15,867 nt of DNA from Candidatus Zhuqueibacterota bacterium (GTDB lineage Bacteria > Zhuqueibacterota > Zhuqueibacteria > Oceanimicrobiales > Oceanimicrobiaceae), in the NCBI GenBank assembly GCA_011775825.1, contig JAABYK010000190.1, positions 1 to 15,867 on the forward strand. The letters are read 5' to 3'. The notes under the pieces were generated by a model that made no database searches, was not told the origin of the DNA, and saw only the letters and a program-made list of their open reading frames with translations. The position numbers and the translations under genes were made by a program. Below are positions 7,946 through 15,727 of the stretch, piece after piece (the first letter of the stretch is position 1; each line of letters begins with the position of its first letter).

Positions 7946-10900
7946 ATGAGATATCACACACTCTGTTTATTCTTATTTTTTGTTATGCTGAGCAACCCAA
8001 CCTATTCCCAGGATGAAGCGAGATTGCTTCGCTTACCCAGCATCTACGATGATCAAATTGTCTTCACGTATGCGGGTGATTTGTACACAGTTGCGGCAAC
8101 GGGTGGGATTGCCCGCAAATTGACCAACCATGAGGGATACGAGATGTTCGCCCGCTTCTCGCATGATGGCAAATCTATCGCCTTTACCGGTCAATACGAC
8201 GGCAACACCGAGGTCTTCCTGATTCCGTCCGAAGGCGGCGTTCCCAGGCGGCTCACGTACACCGCCACGCTTGGTCGCGATGATGTGGCGGATCGCATGG
8301 GCCCGAACAACATTGTCATGGCCTGGAAGCATGACAACAGCAGCATCGTGTTCCGCTCCCGGATGCGCTCGTTCAACAGCTTTATTGGCTCGCTGTATTC
8401 CGTGACCCCCGAAGGCGACTTGCCGGAACAACTGCCGGTGCCGTACGGTGGCTTCTGCTCCTTTTCACCGGATGACAAAAAAATGGCTTACAATCGGGTC
8501 TTTCGCGAATTCCGCACCTGGAAAAAGTATCGTGGCGGCATGGCAGATGATGTTTGGATCTATGATTTCGAAACCAGGGAAGTCGAGAACATCACCAGTC
8601 ATCCGGCCCAGGACATCATTCCCATGTGGGGCGACAACAAGATTTATTTCCTGTCGGACCGCGATGAAATTCGCCGCATGAATCTGTACGTTTACGACCT
8701 CACTTCAAAAGAGACCAGAAAACTCACCCAATACACGGACTTTGACATCAAATTTCCGGCCGTTGGTCAGAATGCGATTGTTTACGAACACGGCGGGTAC
8801 ATTTATAAATTCGACCTTGCCACTGAGCAAGTGCAAAAGGTGGAGATTACCATTGCCAACGATTTGCTCACCGCCCGCGATGAAATCAAGGAAGTGAGGG
8901 AGGACATTAGAAATTACGAAATTGCCCCGGATGGCAATCGCGCTTTGTTTGGTGCGCATGGTGACGTGTTCACGGTCCCGGCCAAACATGGCCGCACCCG
9001 CAATTTGACGAACACCTCGGGCGTGCACGACCGCAACTCCAAATGGTCGCCCGACGGCAAATGGATCTCCTTCATCTCGGACAAAACCGGCGAGGACGAA
9101 ATCTACATCGTGAGCCAGGATGGCAACAATCCGCCCAGACAAATCACCACGGGCGCCGAAACCTACAAGTACCAGCCCTACTGGTCGCCGGATAGCCGCA
9201 AACTGCTTTGGAGCGACAAACAACTTCGGTTGCGTTTTGTGGATATCCAGACCAAAGAAATCACCGAGGTGGCCAAGGCCACGGCCTGGGAAATTCGGGA
9301 TTATGCCTGGTCGCCGGATAGCAAATGGATCGCGTACGCCCGACCCGAAGATAGGGTGATGACGAAACTGTATCTCTATTCTTTGGCCGAGGGTGAAACT
9401 CACGAAGTCACCGAAGGCTGGTTTTCCTCAACCGATCCCGCATTCAGCTCCGACGGCAAGTTTCTGTACTTCGTTTCCAATCGCGTTTTCAACCCGATCT
9501 ACAGTTGGACGGAATGGAACCATGCCTATCAAGACATGGAACGCATCTATTTTGTGACACTGACAAAAGATGTTGAGAATCCGTTCCGGCCCAAGAGTGA
9601 CGAAGTGAAAATTGAGGAAGAAAACGGGAAATCCCAGAAATCCAGGGAAAAGGAAGAAGAGGAAAAGAAAGAAGTCGTCGTGAATGTGGACTTCGACGGG
9701 TTGAAAGAGCGCATTGTTGGGGTGCCGATCAAAGCGTCCAACTACTGGCATTTGACGTCCGTGGGCGATAAACTGTATTACAATCGCAACGGCAGTGCCG
9801 ATGAGAAACCGCTGCTTTTGATGTACGATTTTGAAGAGCAGAAGGAAACGGAGTTGGGTCAAATTAACGGCTACGAGATCTCAGCGGATAAAAAGAAAAT
9901 ACTAATTTCGCAAGAGAAGACGTATGCGATCATTGATTTGCCCAAAGCTAAAATCGAAATCAAGGAAAAACTCGACCTGTCCGGCATGGAAATGCGAGTG
10001 AACCGACATGCGGAATGGAGACAGATTTTTCATGAGTGCTGGCGACAGATGCGGGAGTTTTTCTACGCACCGAACATGCACGGACTCGATTGGCAGGCGA
10101 CCCGCGAAAAGTACGAGCCGCTGGTGGCGCACGTCAATCACCGCAACGACCTGACGTACATCATCGGTGAAATGGTGGGCGAACTGAACGCCGGCCATAC
10201 GTATGTTGCAGGCGGCGACCGACCCAGTCCACGCAGACTCAAGACCGGACTCCTGGGCGCGCAACTTGAGCGCGATGCCGATTCGAAATACTATCGAGTG
10301 AAGAAGATTCTGGACGGCCAAAACTGGGAGAAGTCGCTGCGCTCGCCCCTCACTGAAATTGGTGTGGACGTAAACGAGGGCGACTACATTCTGGCGGTCA
10401 ACGGCGAACCGACTAACGCCATGACTAACATTTACGAAGCGTTGATCAACACCGTGGACAAACAGGTGAACCTCACGGTGAATTCGCGGCCGTCGATCCA
10501 GGGCAGTCAAGACGTGACCGTTGAACCTATTGGCGACGAGTCGGATCTTTACTATCTCAATTGGGTGCAGGACAATATCGATAAAGTCAACGAGGCTACC
10601 AATGGCGAAGTCGGTTACGTTCATATTCCGGATATGGGCCGAAGAGGCTTAAACGAATTCGTGAAATATTACTATCCTCAGATTCGCAAGAAAGGTTTGA
10701 TTGTGGATGTGCGCGGAAATGGCGGCGGCAATGTTTCGCCGATGATCATCGAGCGCCTGCGCCGCGAGGCGGTCATGTTTGACATGGCACGCAACACATC
10801 GCCGGGGCCGGATCCCGATGCCACATTTTTGGGACCCATTGTTTGCCTGATCGACGAATTCTCCGCCTCCGATGGCGATCTGTTCGCGTATCGCTTCCGG

Positions 10901-11209
10901 CAGCACAATATTGGCAAACTCATCGGCAAACGCACCTGGGGCGGTGTCGTCGGTATTCGCAGTCCGTTACCTTTAGTCGATGGCGGCCAATTCTACAAAC
11001 CTGAGTTTGCCAATTACGACTTAAAGGGCGAAAAATGGATTATTGAAGGGCATGGTGTGGAGCCGGATATTTATGTGGACAACGATCCTGCCAAAAAATT
11101 CTCCGGCATTGATGAGCAACTGAACAAAGCCATCGAAGTGATACACGATGAGATGAAGACCAAGGGCAAGGAAATTCCGCCCGTTCCGCCATTTCCGGTC
11201 AAGAATTAG
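7946..11209 (+). CDS. Exported tricorn-type serine protease (S41 family)
   Basis: 1087 residues, close to the length of tricorn (about 1,070). Residues 1-21 form a signal peptide ending TYSQ, so unlike archaeal tricorn it acts outside the cytoplasm. Order of domains: TolB/PD40-like propeller blades from about 25 to 540 (FARFSHDGKSIAFTGQYDG, KWSPDGKWISFISDKTGEDE, YWSPDSRKLLWSD); a highly charged linker at about 550-575 (EEENGKSQKSREKEEEEKK); the last blades; a helical C1 region from about 688 (HAEWRQIFHECWRQMREFF); a PDZ domain at about 765-855; and an S41 domain at about 880-1070. Catalytic candidates are H751 (ELNAGHTYV), the nucleophile S975 in DEFSASDGD, and the GNGGGN oxyanion region. Tricorn cuts oligopeptides that aminopeptidases finish, and an M61 peptidase gene follows 385 bp downstream. 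Confidence 0.93.
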   Translation: MRYHTLCLFLFFVMLSNPTYSQDEARLLRLPSIYDDQIVFTYAGDLYTVAATGGIARKLTNHEGYEMFARFSHDGKSIAFTGQYDGNTEVFLIPSEGGVPRRLTYTATLGRDDVADRMGPNNIVMAWKHDNSSIVFRSRMRSFNSFIGSLYSVTPEGDLPEQLPVPYGGFCSFSPDDKKMAYNRVFREFRTWKKYRGGMADDVWIYDFETREVENITSHPAQDIIPMWGDNKIYFLSDRDEIRRMNLYVYDLTSKETRKLTQYTDFDIKFPAVGQNAIVYEHGGYIYKFDLATEQVQKVEITIANDLLTARDEIKEVREDIRNYEIAPDGNRALFGAHGDVFTVPAKHGRTRNLTNTSGVHDRNSKWSPDGKWISFISDKTGEDEIYIVSQDGNNPPRQITTGAETYKYQPYWSPDSRKLLWSDKQLRLRFVDIQTKEITEVAKATAWEIRDYAWSPDSKWIAYARPEDRVMTKLYLYSLAEGETHEVTEGWFSSTDPAFSSDGKFLYFVSNRVFNPIYSWTEWNHAYQDMERIYFVTLTKDVENPFRPKSDEVKIEEENGKSQKSREKEEEEKKEVVVNVDFDGLKERIVGVPIKASNYWHLTSVGDKLYYNRNGSADEKPLLLMYDFEEQKETELGQINGYEISADKKKILISQEKTYAIIDLPKAKIEIKEKLDLSGMEMRVNRHAEWRQIFHECWRQMREFFYAPNMHGLDWQATREKYEPLVAHVNHRNDLTYIIGEMVGELNAGHTYVAGGDRPSPRRLKTGLLGAQLERDADSKYYRVKKILDGQNWEKSLRSPLTEIGVDVNEGDYILAVNGEPTNAMTNIYEALINTVDKQVNLTVNSRPSIQGSQDVTVEPIGDESDLYYLNWVQDNIDKVNEATNGEVGYVHIPDMGRRGLNEFVKYYYPQIRKKGLIVDVRGNGGGNVSPMIIERLRREAVMFDMARNTSPGPDPDATFLGPIVCLIDEFSASDGDLFAYRFRQHNIGKLIGKRTWGGVVGIRSPLPLVDGGQFYKPEFANYDLKGEKWIIEGHGVEPDIYVDNDPAKKFSGIDEQLNKAIEVIHDEMKTKGKEIPPVPPFPVKN

Positions 11210-11237
11210 TTTGGGTAAAAGAGCTACGGTTTGGAGT

Positions 11238-11322
11238 GCAAAAATCAGCGAACGAAGCGAGCGTATTTTTGCGAAAGGATTTCGTGATCTTGAGGATCGC
11301 CCAGTATATTCCATGCTGGGCG
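11238..11322. repeat. Two inverted repeats downstream of the tricorn gene
   Basis: GCAAAAAT at 11238-11245 pairs perfectly with 11265-11272 around a GCGAACGAAGCGAGCG-type centre, and CGCCCAG at 11298-11304 pairs with 11316-11322. They lie 29-113 bp after the protease stop. The first could help stop transcription, though no T-run follows the right arm. Both look like members of small dispersed hairpin repeat families rather than gene parts. Confidence 0.65.
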
Positions 11323-11404
11323 GGAAATCGATTTTGGATATGCATCCCAAATGACCACCTTAACAACTATGAGCGAGAACTGTGGCCTTAGATCGAGTTG
11401 GATT

Positions 11405-11453
11405 GGGATAAAAATCCTATTGGATTTCCTGCACGAGACGCACGTCCCTCGCA
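11405..11453. repeat. Dispersed ~49-bp module, copy 1 (degenerate)
   Basis: This segment aligns to 13718-13765 with one indel. Shared blocks are GGGATAAA, ATCC, GGATTT, TGCACG, GAC and CACGTCCC plus CGCA. Here the hairpins are weaker (GGAT/ATCC only), so this looks like an older, decayed copy. Confidence 0.7.
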
Positions 11454-11495
11454 ATGTTTGTAAAAACAGCTATCTGCGGAATTAGCTTCTAAGGT

Positions 11496-11546
11496 TCAGA
11501 AACAAAGTTTCTGAGCAATGCGTGCCCAAACCGAAGTTTAGGCACG
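11496..11546. repeat. Two strong hairpins before the M61 peptidase gene
   Basis: Hairpin one is TCAGAAAC-AAA-GTTTCTGA (11496-11514, perfect 8-bp stem). Hairpin two is CGTGCCCAAAC-CGAA-GTTTAGGCACG (11521-11546, 11-bp stem with one mismatch). They end 48 bp before the M61 start. The spacing and perfect pairing resemble small palindromic repeat families that spread in intergenic DNA; a role in leader RNA structure is possible. The rest of 11210-11594 shows no gene. Confidence 0.7.
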
Positions 11547-11594
11547 AGTGTATCAAGCACTATCTGGAACCAAAACAAAGAGAAAAAACTTACT

Positions 11595-13436
11595 GTGATT
11601 ATGAAGCGTCTAACCTCTTTTGCTGCCTGTTTTCTTCTGATATTCTGCCATGCACTGCTGCTACACCCTCGAGAAACCCAAACGAACATCACCTATCGTT
11701 TGAGCTGGGATCAACCCAATTCGCATCTACTCAACATTGCCATGGAAATAGACAACCCACCTGGCGACTCTCTGCATGTGAGCATTCCGGCCTGGAGACC
11801 GGGGAGGTACATCATTCAAAATTACACCAAAAATGTCATCAACTTTCGAGTGTTTGATGAGGCGGGACAATCCCTATCAAGCGAAAAGATCGACAAAGAC
11901 ACGTGGCGAATCCCGATATCCGAAACTAATACCGTCGTTGTGAAATATGACTATTACGCCAGACATTTGGATGGCGGCTCGAGCTACTTAGATGATTCGG
12001 AAGCCTACATCAACCCGATCACCTGCCTGACGTACATCCCCGGGAAAGAACTGTTGCCGGTGTCGCTGACCATTGACAAGCCCGCGGATTGGAACGTGGC
12101 CACAGCCCTGAAATTTGACGCAGATGTGAATGCCTATGTGAGTCCCAATTACTACGAGTTGGCGGATGCTCCCATTCTCATCAGCCCGTCGTTCGAGTTG
12201 CTGGCGTTCCAAACCCAGGGGGCCATGTTTGAGATTGCGCTACAAGGTGAGGCCAACTATCAGAAAGACAAACTCATTGAAGACATCCGCAAAATCGTGG
12301 AAGAGCAGATTCGAGTTATGCAGGATGTACCATTCGAGCGTTATCTGTTTATGTATCATTTTGTGCCTTACCGTTTCGGTCACGGTGTGGAGCACAAGAA
12401 CTCAACTTCCATCGTCCTCGGGCCGCCAGATTTCGATGACAAAAAATTCTACCGCGGCTTCCTGGGTGTCACCTCGCACGAGTTTTTCCATGCGTGGAAC
12501 GTTGAGCGGATTCGTCCCGAAACCATTTATCTTCCTGATTATTCGAAGGAAAACTACACCACAACGCTGTGGACCTATGAAGGAATGACCAGTTATTACG
12601 GCCACCTCACACTGGTTCGAACCCACCTGGTAAAACGGAAAAAATATTTTGAGAGCTGGGCCAACATTATTAAGCGCTTCCAAAACTCCTATGGCAGGAA
12701 GGTTTCAAGCGTGGCCATGGTGAGTTGGGATAGCTGGACCAAAAGCATGGGCCACGCGCCGCCGAATACCTACTATTCTTTCTACATGAAAGGGAATATC
12801 CTGGGGATGATGCTGGACCTGGAAATCCGCCATCGCACTGAGAACACAAAAACTTTGGACGATGTCATGCGCTATCTGAACGAGACCTATGCCAAAGAAG
12901 ATCGCGGCGTCCCCGAAGATGGCCTGCAAAAGGCGATTGAACAGGTGGCCGACAGCGATTTCGAGGCCTTCTTTGCCGATCATGTCTATGGCACGGCTGA
13001 GATTGACTACAACCGCTATTTGCAGTACGCCGGCCTGGAGCTGGTGACAAAACCCGATGAAAAAAGCCCGAACGTGTATCTCGGCATCAGTCTTTCCAGA
13101 GACGAAAAAGAAACGACCATCACGAATGTGAAACCGGAGTCCGCGGCGTTCGAAGCGGGTCTGGATATCGAGGACGTGTTGCTCGCCATCGATGGTACGC
13201 GCGCCCACACACAGAATATTGATGTCCTCTTGAAGCAATATGCTCCGGGTGACATCATTCGCATCACGGTTTTTCGGCGTGGCAAGCTGCGCCATTTCGA
13301 TGTTAAACTCGCAGAAGCCCCTCCCGACAAATACGAGATTAAAGAATTGCAGGAACCCACCGAACTGCAGTTGCTGATCAGAAAAACCTGGATGAATGAA
13401 GAAGAGGAAGCTGAAGAGAAAGAAGTCGAAGAATAA
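11595..13436 (+). CDS. Exported M61-family metallopeptidase with PDZ domain
   Basis: 613 residues from the GTG at 11595; an ATG at 11601 gives 611 and is about equally likely (weak AAGAG site at 11578-11582). A signal peptide covers roughly the first 25 residues. The N-terminal beta domain (about 30-200) is followed by the catalytic domain with HEFFHAWNVERIRP (H295, E296, H299) and WTYEGMTSYYGHL (E329 as third zinc ligand), which defines the M61 glycyl-aminopeptidase-like family. A PDZ domain lies at about 493-577 (YLGISLSRDEKETTITN, AAFEAGLDIEDVLLAIDG). The tail is acidic (MNEEEEAEEKEVEE). M61 enzymes remove N-terminal residues, mainly Gly and Ala, from peptides. Next to an exported tricorn homologue this fits a two-step peptide-degrading pair outside the cytoplasm. 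Hairpin repeats lie on both sides of the gene. Confidence 0.92.
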   Translation: MIMKRLTSFAACFLLIFCHALLLHPRETQTNITYRLSWDQPNSHLLNIAMEIDNPPGDSLHVSIPAWRPGRYIIQNYTKNVINFRVFDEAGQSLSSEKIDKDTWRIPISETNTVVVKYDYYARHLDGGSSYLDDSEAYINPITCLTYIPGKELLPVSLTIDKPADWNVATALKFDADVNAYVSPNYYELADAPILISPSFELLAFQTQGAMFEIALQGEANYQKDKLIEDIRKIVEEQIRVMQDVPFERYLFMYHFVPYRFGHGVEHKNSTSIVLGPPDFDDKKFYRGFLGVTSHEFFHAWNVERIRPETIYLPDYSKENYTTTLWTYEGMTSYYGHLTLVRTHLVKRKKYFESWANIIKRFQNSYGRKVSSVAMVSWDSWTKSMGHAPPNTYYSFYMKGNILGMMLDLEIRHRTENTKTLDDVMRYLNETYAKEDRGVPEDGLQKAIEQVADSDFEAFFADHVYGTAEIDYNRYLQYAGLELVTKPDEKSPNVYLGISLSRDEKETTITNVKPESAAFEAGLDIEDVLLAIDGTRAHTQNIDVLLKQYAPGDIIRITVFRRGKLRHFDVKLAEAPPDKYEIKELQEPTELQLLIRKTWMNEEEEAEEKEVEE

Positions 13437-13496
13437 TAACTGAATACTGAAAACTGCCCTACTGAATCCTGACCCACTTGACACAGTTGGTAGTAA

Positions 13497-13518
13497 GCAG
13501 TGGCAGGTGGCAGTGGCA
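13497..13518 (+). repeat. Short tandem repeat GCAGTGGCA
   Basis: GCAGTGGCA at 13497-13505 is repeated exactly at 13510-13518 (period 13). Just upstream, 13439-13475 has repeated ACTGAA/ACTGAAT words. This low-complexity start precedes the hairpin array. Confidence 0.55.
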
Positions 13519-13541
13519 ATTAGCAAACCAGCACGGAAAAT

Positions 13542-13765
13542 GTCCCCTTGAGGGGACCGCCGACGGAGTCGGCAGGGGTGTCCCTCCCCGAACGCCGGGA
13601 TGCGGCCCAAGAGTCGTCTGCCTGCCAGCTTAGGAGGGAAGGCGAAGCAGAGCTTCGCAGCCAAAAGCGTTCCCAAGCTGGAGCTTGGGAACAAGGAGAA
13701 CGAAAATGGACGGGATCGGGATAAATATCCCATGGATTTTGTGCACGGGACACACGTCCCGCGCA
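13542..13765. repeat. Array of six small perfect hairpins
   Basis: In order: GTCCCCT-TG-AGGGGAC (13542-13557), GCCGAC-GGA-GTCGGC (13559-13573), GCGAAGC-AGA-GCTTCGC (13642-13658), GTTCCCAAGCT-GG-AGCTTGGGAAC (13669-13692, 11-bp stem), GGGATA-AA-TATCCC (13718-13731) and CGGGAC-ACAC-GTCCCG (13746-13761). All stems are perfect with 2-4 nt loops. The last two belong to the ~49-bp module also seen at 11405-11453. The array fills the gap between the converging M61 and FGE-like genes and ends 3 nt before the stop codon of the latter. It could act as a two-way terminator, but the mosaic of unrelated stems suggests nested insertion of mobile palindromic elements. Confidence 0.8.
13718..13765. repeat. 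Dispersed ~49-bp module, copy 2 (intact)
   Basis: Homologous to 11405-11453 but with both hairpins perfect (GGGATA/TATCCC and CGGGAC/GTCCCG). It directly abuts the 3' end of the FGE-like gene on the minus strand. Confidence 0.7.
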
Positions 13766-13768
13766 AAC

Positions 13769-15214
13769 TTATTTCGCCACCCGAAAGCCAAACGCATCTT
13801 CACCGGCAAAGATATCCGGCAGCCGCCGTACGGCACCTCGAAAGCTCGAACGACAAGAAGGGGAATTACCGAGAAAACTTCCTCCGCGCCAGACGACCAG
13901 CCCGCTGACATCGGATAATGGCTCCTGCGGGCCCGGCCCGAACGGATTGTTTGAAGGACTAATCGAGTAGAAATTGGGATCGTAGATGTCGAAGACGAAT
14001 TCGGCAGCGTTGCCTGCCATATCGTGCAGACCGAATGGATTCGGAGCGAAGCTGCCAACTTCAACGATACTGCCACCACCGCAATTCGCGACCTCCTGGC
14101 TGATGCTGCCGTCGTGTGTGCCGTAATTCAATCGTTGGCCGCCGCGACTGGCTTTTTCCCATTCCGCCTCGGTAGGCAGACGCAGGCCGTAGAAATCGCC
14201 GAAGGCCATCGCCCCGTACCAGCTCATCTTTACAACGGGATCATCTTCATTCCCGGCCGCTACGTTGAACTGCCCCTCGGTGAACTGGATGATGGGCGGC
14301 AAATTCTGGCTGCCTATGAGGAGCAGATAAACTTTGTTCGGAAAGCGGCCGTGAGTTCCGATTATGACATTGCCTTCGACGGAAACCGCTTGCCGTGAGA
14401 GAGCGGCGTTCAGAAAATCGACATATTGTGCGTTGGTGATTTCGAATTTGGACATCAGAAACCGGTCGACAAAAACCTCGTGTTCGGGTTGTTCATCCGC
14501 ATTTCCCTGATTGTCGCCCATGATGAATGACCCAGCCGGAATTTCCACCATGTCGAAAAGACCGACGAGAGAGGCAGCCTCGCTGGCAACGATGCTGACG
14601 ACGGCGCTGTCAGAGAGGACAGGAGCGTTGAGCGCATCAAGCTGGTGGCTGAATTTGACAACCGCCGTGCCCACACCTTGCGATTGCAACAACCCAGCAG
14701 TAATAATTGAGCCCATTGCCCCGGGGGATACTGACCAGTTTGCGTCTTCGGTGACGAATTCCTGACTGCCATCTTCAAAGGTTGCGATGGCTTTAAATTG
14801 CAGGGACTCGCCGGCCATGAGGATTGGTTGCAGCGGAAGAATTGCCACCTCCTGAACAGGAGGAGTCACACAGATCTCTGCGGTCGCGGTCTGACCCTGA
14901 AATTGGGCTGTGATGGTTTCGCGACCGCTTTGTCTCTGGAAGGCGAAGAAGCGGCCTTCATCGTTCACAGATCCAACAGTACCCGGAGAATTCGACCAGA
15001 CGGCGTCTTCTGTGACATCTTCGGTGGAGGCATCTTTCCGGGTTACCACGGCCCGCAGTTGCAGAGCGCTTCCTGACAGAATGGTAAACCCGTCAGCGGT
15101 AATCTCCAGTCCGGTGGGTGTTTGAGCCGGCGCGGTTGGCTCATCGCGACAACCTGAGAGGAGGGCGACGCAGACCACAATGAGCGTAACAAGAAATTCT
15201 AAAAATTTCACCAC
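13769..15214 (-). CDS. Lipoprotein with two Ig-like repeats and an FGE-sulfatase domain
   Basis: 481 residues from a GTG at 15214; the adjacent GTG at 15211 has better spacing from GAGGTG (15222-15217). Lipoprotein signal peptide with lipobox LLSGC (C22). Two bacterial Ig-like (BIG2-type) repeats follow at about 33-115 and 120-210, sharing the words GSALQLRA/GESLQFKA and VTEDA.W. An FGE-sulfatase (SUMF1-type) domain spans about 222-481: MVEIPAGSFIMGD, FEITNAQYVDFLN, RLPTEAEWEKASRGG, FGLHDMAGNAAEF, WRGGSF and GFRVAK. Of the two FGE active-site cysteines, C454 matches human C341 by spacing from GGS, but the C336 position is Gly449. The usual GNVWEW motif is GNAAEF. It is therefore probably a surface binding or structural FGE-like protein rather than a formylglycine oxidase. 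No sulfatase gene is nearby. Confidence 0.88.
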   Translation of the reverse strand: MVKFLEFLVTLIVVCVALLSGCRDEPTAPAQTPTGLEITADGFTILSGSALQLRAVVTRKDASTEDVTEDAVWSNSPGTVGSVNDEGRFFAFQRQSGRETITAQFQGQTATAEICVTPPVQEVAILPLQPILMAGESLQFKAIATFEDGSQEFVTEDANWSVSPGAMGSIITAGLLQSQGVGTAVVKFSHQLDALNAPVLSDSAVVSIVASEAASLVGLFDMVEIPAGSFIMGDNQGNADEQPEHEVFVDRFLMSKFEITNAQYVDFLNAALSRQAVSVEGNVIIGTHGRFPNKVYLLLIGSQNLPPIIQFTEGQFNVAAGNEDDPVVKMSWYGAMAFGDFYGLRLPTEAEWEKASRGGQRLNYGTHDGSISQEVANCGGGSIVEVGSFAPNPFGLHDMAGNAAEFVFDIYDPNFYSISPSNNPFGPGPQEPLSDVSGLVVWRGGSFLGNSPSCRSSFRGAVRRLPDIFAGEDAFGFRVAK

Positions 15215-15275
15215 GACACCTCAAAAACAAAAGAAATCTAAGAGTTGTTTTGGTTTAAGCGAAGCCCCATTGTTC

Positions 15276-15306
15276 TTTATACGCTTACATATTGTAAATC
15301 AAACAA
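15276..15306 (-). promoter_or_regulatory. Possible promoter and palindromic operator of the FGE-like gene
   Basis: On the minus strand a TATAAA (15281-15276) lies 61 nt before the GTG start, with TTGTTT (15306-15301) 19 nt upstream as a weak -35. Between them is the palindrome TTACA-TAT-TGTAA (15285-15297), a plausible repressor or activator site. The spacer is long and this is a weak call. Confidence 0.25.
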
Positions 15307-15712
15307 CAATCTCTCGCTTCCACACCTTCACAGCAGATGTTGCACTGGCGGATAATTTCCCGAGGTGTGGAGCATATCAGGAACGTAATTTCTAAAATTA
15401 CAACTGCGCTACAGTTTTGTTCCATTCAATCTCTAATTTAAAATCGCAATTGGCTCAAGTCAAAGACGAGAGTCATATGCAAGATGATCTGGTAATCCAC
15501 CCCCCCTTGACTTACTTTTTCGCCATTCCCATATTTAAGAATCCATTCTGTCAAAATTTTCATTTTTGGGAAACCCCTCCTTGCTGCGCCAAATTTCAAA
15601 TTCAAAGTGAACTGTTTAATAGGAACTTACGGGAATTCCGAAACACTCTCTCCTGGCATGTTCATTGCCAAAGTAGAAGAAATGAAATTTTGACTGACTC
15701 AAAATCATCATA

Positions 15713-15719
15713 GAAAGGA
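15713..15719 (+). promoter_or_regulatory. Ribosome binding site of the right-edge gene
   Basis: AGAAAGGAG ends 8 nt before a TTG at 15728 and is a near-consensus site. It decides the TTG start, because no ATG or GTG lies at a suitable distance. Confidence 0.6.
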
Positions 15720-15727
15720 GTTCGGAA

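Larger units (their letters stand above)
15215..15727. other. AT-rich divergent intergenic region
   Basis: 513 bp between the minus-strand FGE-like lipoprotein gene and the plus-strand gene at the right edge. Besides the palindrome at 15285-15297 it holds a 9-bp inverted repeat, TCCACACCT at 15319-15327 and AGGTGTGGA at 15363-15371. It also has a run of eight C at 15499-15506 followed by TTGACT (15507-15512). Open frames here (for example 15417-15713) show no family features or ribosome binding sites, and I call no gene. Confidence 0.5.

Noticed and set aside
13542..13765. CRISPR array
   Set aside because: The hairpins have different sequences, no regular spacer length and no cas genes nearby.
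12705..13766. Minus-strand open frame of 353 codons antisense to the M61 gene and through the hairpin array
   Set aside because: It overlaps the catalytic M61 gene, begins inside the dispersed repeat module, and resembles no protein family. A similar spurious start (MRGTC) appears in the other copy of the module.
15507..15537. TTGACT and TATTTA as a promoter for the right-edge gene
   Set aside because: The spacer is 19 nt and the site lies about 190 bp from the start, so it is not convincing.
15417..15713. Open frame of 98 codons in the right intergenic region
   Set aside because: No ribosome binding site, unusual composition with many Phe, Cys and Asn residues from AT-rich DNA, and no recognisable domain.
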